Positions 5,835-10,741 of a stretch of 10,741 nt of DNA are shown here, one piece after another. The DNA is from Mageeibacillus sp. UBA3781. Lineage in GTDB: Bacteria > Bacillota > Clostridia > Saccharofermentanales > Saccharofermentanaceae. The stretch is taken from the NCBI GenBank assembly GCA_002368805.1, contig DFFH01000123.1, positions 1 through 10,741 of the forward strand. The letters are read 5' to 3'. Position 1 is the first letter of the stretch, and each line of letters starts with the position of its first letter. The notes under the pieces are model-generated. The model saw only the letters and a list, made by a program, of their open reading frames with translations, did no database searches and was not told where the DNA came from. A program made the translations under genes and the position numbers.

Positions 5835-7597
5835 TATTCCACACCTCCCATCTCCTGGGATGCCGCGATGCGCGCATATGCCTCACACTCTTTTAAGAGG
5901 GCGTCATGCTTGCCCTGGCCGACCACCGTGCCGTTATCCAGTACGATGATCCAATCGGAATCGGCGATCTCGCTGATCTTCGAAGAGATCTCCACGACCG
6001 TCCGGTTATGTGTCTTCGCGTGCTCGGCAAGCGCTGCCGAGAACCTCGCGGAAGTGTCCTTATCCAGCGCTGCTGTCGCATCGTCAAGCAGCAGGATCTC
6101 CGCATCCGTGCAGAGGGCTCTGGCGATCGACAGACGCTGGCGCTGGCCGCCGGAGAAGTTCTTCCCCTTCGGCTCGACTTTCGCATCCGGACCGCCCTTC
6201 TCACAGATGAAATCCCAGGCCTGCGCCACTTCGCAGCGGGCCTTCAGTTCCTCGTCGGAAAGCGGAGTCTTTCTTCCGAGATAGAGATTATCGAGGATCG
6301 TCCCCTCGAAAAGCGCTGTCGTCTGGAATACCGGCGCCATCTTGCTGCGGAGAGTCTTTTCGTCGATCGAATCGATCGATTTTCCATCCACATAGATGTG
6401 GCCTTTGTTGATCTCATAGAGGCGGAGAAGCAGTGCGATGACCGTCGATTTACCGGAACCGGTCGTTCCGATGATGCCGAGCTTCTCGCCTTTTCTAAGC
6501 TCGAAGGAGACATCCCTCAGCGCGTAGTATTCTTCCGAATCATCTTTTCCGGAAAGGTAGGAGAAAGATACATCCTTCCACTTTACGATCGCCTTATCAT
6601 CATGGTCTTCCGCTTCAGCGCCGGTCGCAGGTTCTTTCTTCTCGGGCTCAAGCTCGAGCACACTCTCGATGCGCTCTGCCGAGACGAAAGATCTCGAGAA
6701 AATGACCACCAGGTTTCCGATCTTATTAAGTTCGTCGAAGATGCTGAAAATGTAGTTGATAAAGGTCAGGAGCATACCGGCCGTGATCACGCCGCCATCG
6801 ATGCGGTAGCCGCCGATCCACAGGACAAATACGACCGAAGCGTTCATGATGAGGATCGTGATCGGGCGCAGGAGCGCGGAATATTTTGACACGGAGATCG
6901 TCTCATTCGCGTAGTCTGCGCTGGCTTCATCAGTCAGATCCTGATGGTGCTTTTCCCGCGAAAAAGCACGCACCACGCGGATACCGGCGAGCCGCTCATT
7001 GACGACGCCGCTGATGTTGTCGAGTTTTTTCTGTACGATCTTATAGCGCACAAATGTCACGCGGATGATCGAAAGAAGCGTGACCAGGAACAGGAACGAT
7101 CCGAATCCGATGACGATCGACATCGGTGCATCCAGAATGATCGCCGCCACGATACCGCCGATCGTGATAAACGGCGCACGGAATACCAGTCGGATAAACA
7201 TCGAAACGCCGGTGCTGACCTGGTTGACGTCCGAGGTCATCGCGACATTTAAGAAGGACACACCGCATCTTTCCTGCTGGGCGACCGAAAGTGTATTGAC
7301 CTTCGTCAGAAGGCGGTCACGAAGACGCGCGCCCACGCCCGAGCATGCACGTGCCGCACAGTACTGGCACACCGCTGCTGCGGCAAGTCCCATCGCCGCC
7401 ATACCGAACATCAGAAGCGCTGTCCGGACGATGAATCCTTTACTGTCCGAGGAAAAACCGGTATCTACGATCTTTCCCATCAGGATCGGCAGGAAGAGCT
7501 CGAGGATCGCCTCGAAAAGCTTCGCTGCCGGGCCCAGGATAAACTCCAGCCGGTACGGCTTAAACTCGCGGAATATTTCTCTATACTTCTTTTTCAT
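5834..7597 (-). CDS. ABC exporter half-transporter with degenerate ATP site residues
   Basis: Partner of the following gene: an ABCB-like membrane domain (about residues 15-310) and an ATPase domain (about 335-587). Walker A is GTTGSGKST with Lys383, the Q-loop Gln is at 425 and the signature FSGGQ is at 481-485. Walker B reads ILLLDD, with Asp506 where the catalytic Glu should be. The H-loop His is replaced by Ser539 (EISSKIS where IIAHRLS is typical). This is the expected pattern for the degenerate half of a heterodimer. Its weak Walker B/H-loop would face the partner's altered LSEGQ, while its near-canonical FSGGQ serves the partner's intact site. The start is ATG at 7595-7597, with AAGGGGAG only two bases upstream. 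The segment at residues 213-218 (SREKHH) is encoded by an inverted GTGCTTTT pair. Substrate unknown. Confidence 0.94.
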   Translation of the reverse strand: MKKKYREIFREFKPYRLEFILGPAAKLFEAILELFLPILMGKIVDTGFSSDSKGFIVRTALLMFGMAAMGLAAAAVCQYCAARACSGVGARLRDRLLTKVNTLSVAQQERCGVSFLNVAMTSDVNQVSTGVSMFIRLVFRAPFITIGGIVAAIILDAPMSIVIGFGSFLFLVTLLSIIRVTFVRYKIVQKKLDNISGVVNERLAGIRVVRAFSREKHHQDLTDEASADYANETISVSKYSALLRPITILIMNASVVFVLWIGGYRIDGGVITAGMLLTFINYIFSIFDELNKIGNLVVIFSRSFVSAERIESVLELEPEKKEPATGAEAEDHDDKAIVKWKDVSFSYLSGKDDSEEYYALRDVSFELRKGEKLGIIGTTGSGKSTVIALLLRLYEINKGHIYVDGKSIDSIDEKTLRSKMAPVFQTTALFEGTILDNLYLGRKTPLSDEELKARCEVAQAWDFICEKGGPDAKVEPKGKNFSGGQRQRLSIARALCTDAEILLLDDATAALDKDTSARFSAALAEHAKTHNRTVVEISSKISEIADSDWIIVLDNGTVVGQGKHDALLKECEAYARIAASQEMGGVE

Positions 7598-7663
7598 AAC
7601 TCCCCTTGTTTCACAGAACCGGTGCTGTATCCGGTCCTTCTTCAGCGCCCTGATCCGGGCACG

Positions 7664-7837
7664 TCAGATCTGCTTATTTACTGTCTTATATTCGCCGTCC
7701 TCGATGTAGTACGGGCACGACTTCTGCCCGCCCTCGAGCATGCGCTCCCAGGCGTCCTGGTCGATCGGTGCTTCGCAGATATACTCACCAAGCATCTCAT
7801 CATATTCGTAATTCGAGCATCTTTCGCAGTCGCTCAT
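7664..7837 (-). CDS. Small four-cysteine protein, DUF6472-like
   Basis: A 57-residue acidic protein with cysteines at 4, 7, 21 and 41 (CERC, then YICEAP, then SCPYY) and a basic C-terminal tail ending KTVNKQI. The layout, with an aromatic/acidic YEYDE stretch after the CxxC and a SCPYY segment before the tail, matches from memory the DUF6472 proteins common in Clostridia. The cysteines suggest a metal-binding knuckle, but no function is established that I know of. I start at ATG 7835-7837, preceded by GAGGGTGAG; the frame stays open upstream to 7900 but no better start is seen. It sits between araC (55-base gap) and the first ABC gene (66-base gap) on the same strand, with no terminator seen in either gap, so co-transcription is likely. 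A regulatory or assembly role for the exporter would be pure inference. Confidence 0.8.
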   Translation of the reverse strand: MSDCERCSNYEYDEMLGEYICEAPIDQDAWERMLEGGQKSCPYYIEDGEYKTVNKQI

Positions 7838-7892
7838 CTTCTCACCCTCTTCATGTCCGGAATAAGTGCTTTTCGAGGAAAGAAAAATCAGA

Positions 7893-8771
7893 TCACTCAC
7901 TCATGATCCGGCGTTTCTTCCGGTACTCGCTCGGCATCTCGCCCATGTGTTTCTTAAATGCCTCGGCAAAATAACTCGCCCCCGAGAAGCCTACTTCTTC
8001 CGAGATTTCCACGATCGCCTTATCGGTCTTGACCAGAAGGTCCGCGCCCTTTCTCAGACGGAATACCGTCAGATACGTATTCGGCGTCTGGTTCAGATAT
8101 TTCTGGAAGATCAGGCAGCAGCTGGTCTTACCGATATTTCCCGCCAAGCGGATATCCTCCAGCGAGATCTTCCGCTGATAATTCAGCGAGATAAAGTTGA
8201 TCATGTCCTTCAGCTGGCTAAGCTGCGGCGAGCTCTCACGGACTTTGGCGGGTGCTTTTGCATTGTGGCGGAAGATCTGCTCCCATATATGGAAGAACTC
8301 GCCCTGTGCGCCCAGCGCCAGCGTCGTCTCATGCCTCATATAGTATATACGAAGAATCGCGTCAAGGACACTCCTTTGCCACTCGATCTCCGGGCTTAAA
8401 ACTGCATATGGAAAATCCGGATTATCGATGACCGGGATCACGAAGCGGCTCTCGATATTTTTCGTTGCGCAAAGAAGCAGCGGATGGAACCGGACGACAA
8501 CAAAATCGCAGTCGGTGCGGGTATCGGAGTGGACCACATGCATCTGGCGCGAGTTGATAAATACACCCTCATCCTGGGAAAGCCCGATCGGTTCACCATT
8601 GATGGTGCACTGCATCGCGCCGCTCAGGACACAGAGGAATTCCACATCATCGTGCCAGTGGCTCTCCTGCGCAAAGTTCGGAAACGCGGAAAGCCTTTCA
8701 CGGCGGATCGTGACAGGATAATCAATGTCATCAAACTCCATGCCCATGGAATTTTCAAGAGTATTTAACAT
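7893..8771 (-). CDS. AraC-family transcriptional regulator with cupin sensor domain
   Basis: A 292-residue regulator. The N-terminal half is a cupin-like ligand domain (about residues 20-110), with SHWHDDVEF at 37-45 giving the usual His-x-His before an acidic residue. The C-terminal part (about 185-288) is the double helix-turn-helix of the AraC/XylS family, with the family-typical segment EEVGFSGASYFAEAFKKHMGEMPSEYRKK split across 258-286. The domains are joined by a linker near 168-185 that contains AKAP, encoded by the GGTGCTTTTGC motif. The chosen start, ATG at 8769-8771, has only a weak site (AAAAGG about 14 bases away). A downstream ATG at codon 9 lacks any site. Being first in the run towards DUF6472 and the ABC pair, it probably controls the exporter operon, including itself. 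The ligand is unknown; cupin AraC proteins often bind sugars or small metabolites. Confidence 0.93.
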   Translation of the reverse strand: MLNTLENSMGMEFDDIDYPVTIRRERLSAFPNFAQESHWHDDVEFLCVLSGAMQCTINGEPIGLSQDEGVFINSRQMHVVHSDTRTDCDFVVVRFHPLLLCATKNIESRFVIPVIDNPDFPYAVLSPEIEWQRSVLDAILRIYYMRHETTLALGAQGEFFHIWEQIFRHNAKAPAKVRESSPQLSQLKDMINFISLNYQRKISLEDIRLAGNIGKTSCCLIFQKYLNQTPNTYLTVFRLRKGADLLVKTDKAIVEISEEVGFSGASYFAEAFKKHMGEMPSEYRKKRRIMSE

Positions 8772-8800
8772 TTGCTCAAAAATCGCCTTTTCGGAAGATT

Positions 8801-8830
8801 GTTATAGTATTAAGAACTATTCTAATTGAA
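8801..8830 (-). promoter_or_regulatory. Predicted promoter of the araC/exporter operon
   Basis: On the minus strand, TTCAAT (8825-8830) is 18 bases from TATAAC (8801-8806), placing a start near 8794-8796 and a short leader of about 25 bases before the araC ATG. The match is moderate (spacer 18, -35 two mismatches from TTGACA). Its -35 box overlaps that of a plus-strand promoter at 8826-8854, so polymerases could compete for this site. Confidence 0.4.
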
Positions 8831-8854
8831 AAAAACTTGTTTGTACACTACAAT
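8826..8854 (+). promoter_or_regulatory. Predicted divergent sigma-A promoter
   Basis: On the plus strand, TTGAAA (8826-8831) and TACAAT (8849-8854) are separated by exactly 17 bases, a close sigma-A match. Transcription would start near 8861 and run away from araC into a region with no gene on that strand, reaching a terminator-like hairpin at 8903-8959. The divergent arrangement, with a -35 shared with the araC promoter, is typical of sites controlled by the adjacent regulator, but no operator repeat is evident. Confidence 0.45.
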
Positions 8855-8860
8855 AATTCT

Positions 8861-8960
8861 TGTCACCGTAGCTTCAATATCGATGGCAATACTATTATCC
8901 TCATCCTCACGCTTTGGCCATATCATCCCCAATGGTAGATCAACGTGAGGATTTTTTATT
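8861..8960 (+). ncRNA. Candidate small RNA divergent from araC
   Basis: A predicted transcript of about 100 bases between a sigma-A-like promoter and a terminator-like hairpin. Outside the hairpin it is unstructured by eye. A 21-codon open frame (ATG 8883-8885, TGA 8946-8948) lies inside it with a run of four serine codons, but it has no ribosome site. I recognise no known RNA family. An alternative is that the promoter match is a chance AT-rich hit and the hairpin belongs to the neighbouring repeat element. Confidence 0.3.
8903..8959 (+). terminator. Terminator-like hairpin on the plus strand
   Basis: Arms ATCCTCACG (8903-8911) and CGTGAGGAT (8944-8952) pair perfectly over 9 bases. A smaller inner pairing, CCAT (8918-8921) with ATGG (8932-8935), subdivides the 32-base loop. 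The outer arm runs directly into TTTTTATT (8952-8959). The long loop is unusual for an intrinsic terminator. The right arm overlaps the left end of the repeat element at 8945-9181. Confidence 0.4.
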
Positions 8961-9181
8961 GTCCTTTTGCGAGGAGTCAAATACGTCGCTGGTCCTCGCC
9001 GCTCCGCGTCTGCGGAATCGCTCCTTTATTTGCTCCTTGCAAAACAATAGAAAATCCGCAGAACTCGCCGTCGGGAATAATCTCCCATCCGGTTCGCATA
9101 TAATCCCACTTTTTTGCAATTGCAAAATCTGCGGGGGAATCGCTCCTTTATTTGCTCCTCGCAAAACAATAGAAAATCCGC
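8945..9181. mobile_element. MITE-like element with terminal inverted repeats and an internal copy
   Basis: A 46-base sequence at 9136-9181 recurs at 9014-9059 in direct orientation with a single mismatch. A third, diverged copy at about 8948-8984 is inverted; its core TTTTGCGAGGAG matches, followed by one extra base and CAAATA. The outermost two copies form imperfect terminal inverted repeats of roughly 37 bases bounding about 237 bp. The interior carries a perfect 16-base palindrome (9112-9127). No transposase or convincing gene is present, and no clear target-site duplication is seen. One end abuts the DUF3021 stop codon and the other merges with a plus-strand hairpin. Short open frames here (for example 9026-9220 minus) are translated repeat. 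A REP/ERIC-like intergenic element is the main alternative. Confidence 0.6.
9112..9127. repeat. Perfect 16-base palindrome TTTTGCAATTGCAAAA
   Basis: TTTTGCAATTGCAAAA is identical to its reverse complement. It lies in the interior of the repeat element between the two direct 46-base copies. With no loop it suits a dimeric protein binding site or a recombination/fold-back site better than an RNA hairpin. It lacks a T-tract on either strand that would make it a terminator. Confidence 0.6.
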
Positions 9182-9182
9182 G

Positions 9183-9689
9183 TTACTTATCTTCCTGCTG
9201 TTTTCTGCGGAGCGCTTCATTCATCTCTGCGTTTTCTTTGCACTCGGACTTATATGCCATGATGAAGCCGATGACCAGGCACGGGAGGGCGCCGATCACA
9301 AAGCCGATCCAGTGGCCGATCCGCACGGAGTGGAACCAGTTGAATCTCCACACGATGACAGCAAGCATGATGGCCTCGAAGACGAACATCAGCGTGATCC
9401 GAAGGGCGATCGACTTGATCTTCAGGATCAGGTCCGACATAAAGATGTGGCGGATCACCCCGGTAAGAACGGCGACAATAAAGAACTGGAGGAGAGTGCT
9501 TTTCGAGAGGAAGCCGGGAGTCTCGTAGATCGAGCTGATCCGGCTCTGTTCAGAAGCGGTGGACGATGAGGAGATAAACATGACAATGGTGGCGACGACC
9601 GTCTGCATCGTAAATGCCAGGCTCACGGTATAAACGAAGTCGTGTATGCTTTTCTTATCTATGATTTTTCTTTTTTTATTCTTATCCAT
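9183..9689 (-). CDS. DUF3021 family membrane protein
   Basis: A 168-residue protein with a basic N-terminus, four predicted membrane helices (about residues 18-40, 65-85, 95-114 and 123-146) and a charged C-terminal tail, the usual DUF3021 size and topology. DUF3021 genes are typically found beside a LytTR regulator, as here: it starts 18 bases after the LytTR stop. Such membrane partners are thought to hold the LytTR protein in check, by analogy with the streptococcal LytTR regulatory systems HdrRM and BrsRM; that role is inferred here. The start ATG at 9687-9689 follows GAGGTAAG. The gene contains one copy of the AGTGCTTTTCGAG motif at about 9496-9508. The stop codon directly abuts the repeat element, and no classic terminator follows on this strand. 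Confidence 0.85.
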   Translation of the reverse strand: MDKNKKRKIIDKKSIHDFVYTVSLAFTMQTVVATIVMFISSSSTASEQSRISSIYETPGFLSKSTLLQFFIVAVLTGVIRHIFMSDLILKIKSIALRITLMFVFEAIMLAVIVWRFNWFHSVRIGHWIGFVIGALPCLVIGFIMAYKSECKENAEMNEALRRKQQEDK

Positions 9690-9707
9690 TACATCTTACC
9701 TCATGCC

Positions 9708-10148
9708 CTACTTCAGTCCCAGGCGCTCTCTAAGATCATCCGCATACATACGCGAGGCGATGATCTGCTCGCCGTTATCCATCGTGATGCGGATACGGTG
9801 ATTGAGATCCGCACGCAGCGACTTGATATGTTTCAACTGAAGAAGTGTCGATTTACTGACACGGAAAAAGCCCGAGGCAGCAAGCTGCTGCTCGAGCTCG
9901 TACAGTTTTGATTCCGATTCGTACACGGCACCATCCGTATATACGAAACACTTTCTTTCCATGGCTTCCAGATAAAGAATATCTCCGATATCCAGAAGAA
10001 AGACTTCACCATCTTTTTTGACCGTGAGCTTACTGTCCATGACGCGAACCATGGAGATCAGCTTCTCGACTTCCGGGGTCAGCGCGGGACATGTCACGCT
10101 GATCTCGGTCTCGGGATTATCCGGGTTGATGTTGATCGATATTTTCAC
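9708..10148 (-). CDS. LytTR-domain DNA-binding regulator (no receiver domain)
   Basis: A 146-residue transcription factor with a short N-terminal segment (about 1-45) and a LytTR DNA-binding domain (about 46-144). Family features include DILYLEAMERKCFVYT at 56-71, the ESKLYELEQQL stretch at 78-88 and FFRVSKSTLLQLKHIK at 93-108. It lacks the response-regulator receiver domain of LytR/AgrA, so it is a one-component regulator. The start is GTG at 10146-10148 with AAGGA seven bases upstream; no ATG is available. It lies 36 bases after the ABC-2 permease gene and 18 before the DUF3021 gene. The layout suggests an operon that controls its own exporter. Targets are not visible: its likely binding sites would lie upstream of the cassette, outside this window. 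Confidence 0.92.
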   Translation of the reverse strand: MKISININPDNPETEISVTCPALTPEVEKLISMVRVMDSKLTVKKDGEVFLLDIGDILYLEAMERKCFVYTDGAVYESESKLYELEQQLAASGFFRVSKSTLLQLKHIKSLRADLNHRIRITMDNGEQIIASRMYADDLRERLGLK

Positions 10149-10184
10149 GCTTTTATCCTTGACCGGTCACACTAAATTGCCGGA

Positions 10185-10741
10185 TCAATTTTTCAGTCCT
10201 TCTTTCCGAAATGCGAGGACAAAGAATGCTAAGATGATGATGGCATTTGCCGCAATGATGATCAGTCCTTCTGTTCCTATCTTAACATTATTTATGTCAG
10301 TAAGCGCAAGATAAAGCTGCTGGGTGTATAAAAACTTTGCGACCTTATCAATGGTGTCATTAAACTGGGCCATCATGGGAAGGAACGTAAACAGGCACAT
10401 CACCGGGACTGAAAGGCTCGTCGCCGCCATCTGGTCTTTGGCAAGGACACCGATCGCCGCACCGAGAATGATGGAGATCACAAGGCCCAGCATGATCACA
10501 CACATATACTTCCACCAAGCCGCATCATCCAGTCCGCAGGACTTACTCATGAGCATCGTCCCGATCAGGCAGCAAAGGAAGTCATACACGCCGACGCCCA
10601 GAAGATACGCTGCCGGGCGGACGTTACTCATCATCAGTGCGCGGAGCGTCCCCTTCTCTTTTTCTTCCGAGATGATCGCACTCATCGACACGATCGGTGC
10701 CATCGCCATGTACATAATGCTGAAGAGCTTCAGGTAGAAAA
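10185..10741 (-). CDS. ABC-2 type transporter permease, C-terminal part (cut by window edge)
   Basis: The frame is open to the window end, so the 5' part is missing; about 185 codons are present. The segment ISEEKEKGTLRALMMSNV near the start of the visible part is the conserved ABC-2 permease motif, in which a cytoplasmic EKE-GTL stretch precedes the next helix. Four further hydrophobic segments follow, the last ending just before the stop. An internal ATG at 10713-10715 is inside the motif region and is not the real start. Such permeases normally have an ATPase encoded next to them, expected just beyond the right edge. Together with LytTR and DUF3021 this suggests an export or antimicrobial-resistance cassette. 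The substrate is unknown. Confidence 0.9.
   Translation of the reverse strand, partial: FYLKLFSIMYMAMAPIVSMSAIISEEKEKGTLRALMMSNVRPAAYLLGVGVYDFLCCLIGTMLMSKSCGLDDAAWWKYMCVIMLGLVISIILGAAIGVLAKDQMAATSLSVPVMCLFTFLPMMAQFNDTIDKVAKFLYTQQLYLALTDINNVKIGTEGLIIIAANAIIILAFFVLAFRKEGLKN

Noticed and set aside
7598..7663. Terminator between the DUF6472-like gene and the first ABC gene
   Set aside because: ACCGG/CCGGT can form a 5-base stem, but no T-tract follows, so read-through is expected.
8883..8948. 21-codon serine-rich leader peptide in the candidate small RNA
   Set aside because: No ribosome site precedes the ATG and there is no downstream plus-strand gene for it to attenuate. The stop falling in the hairpin arm is suggestive but not enough.
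9026..9220. Minus-strand frames over 8940-9220 with a repeated peptide
   Set aside because: The repeated peptide is simply the 46-base repeat translated twice. One frame also overlaps the end of the DUF3021 gene, and no start signal is convincing.
9486..9872. Shared heptapeptide SKSTLLQ in DUF3021 and LytTR proteins
   Set aside because: The two copies use different codons and lie in unrelated contexts (a membrane helix edge versus the LytTR fold, where such a segment is family-typical), so common origin is unlikely.

Overview
All confident genes in this window lie on the minus strand, so the biology reads from high to low coordinates. The families present (a split sodium-pumping oxaloacetate decarboxylase, a DUF6472-like cysteine protein, a stand-alone LytTR regulator with a DUF3021 protein, strong AGGAGG-type ribosome sites and dense packing) suggest an anaerobic, low-to-mid GC Bacillota, most likely class Clostridia. 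I cannot name a genus. The coding DNA is near 50% GC. The two long intergenic regions are clearly more AT-rich and full of repeats.

Reading downstream along the minus strand there are three gene groups. (1) 10741-9183: the C-terminal part of an ABC-2 type membrane permease (cut by the window edge), a LytTR DNA-binding protein and a four-helix DUF3021 membrane protein. This looks like an efflux or export cassette with its own one-component regulator. (2) 8771-4029: an AraC-family regulator with a cupin sensor domain, a 57-residue four-cysteine protein (DUF6472-like), and two ABC exporter half-transporters whose reading frames overlap by one base. The ABC pair has the signature of a heterodimer with one degenerate and one canonical ATP site. 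The group ends in a clear rho-independent terminator at 3985-4010. (3) 3488-70: oadA, oadG, a free biotin carrier protein and oadB. Together they make a membrane oxaloacetate decarboxylase that exports Na+ on decarboxylation. A sigma-A type promoter sits at about 3569-3602.

The intergenic DNA holds the less ordinary material. Between groups 2 and 3 (3605-3980) is an AT-rich array with three units at an exact 81-base period. Each unit carries complementary blocks in the order A'-B'-A-B, so pairings cross rather than nest. A related crossing arrangement precedes it at 3638-3723. Between groups 1 and 2 (8945-9181) is a MITE-like element of about 237 bp with imperfect terminal inverted repeats and an extra internal copy. 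Next to it, a plus-strand promoter lies back to back with the araC promoter, sharing its -35 region. It points at a terminator-like hairpin about 100 bases away, a candidate small RNA.

Across the whole window the octamer GTGCTTTT occurs 11 times on the two strands. The 13-mer AGTGCTTTTCGAG occurs four times, in two genes and two spacers. This looks like a genome-wide iterated motif and is the signal I would check first.
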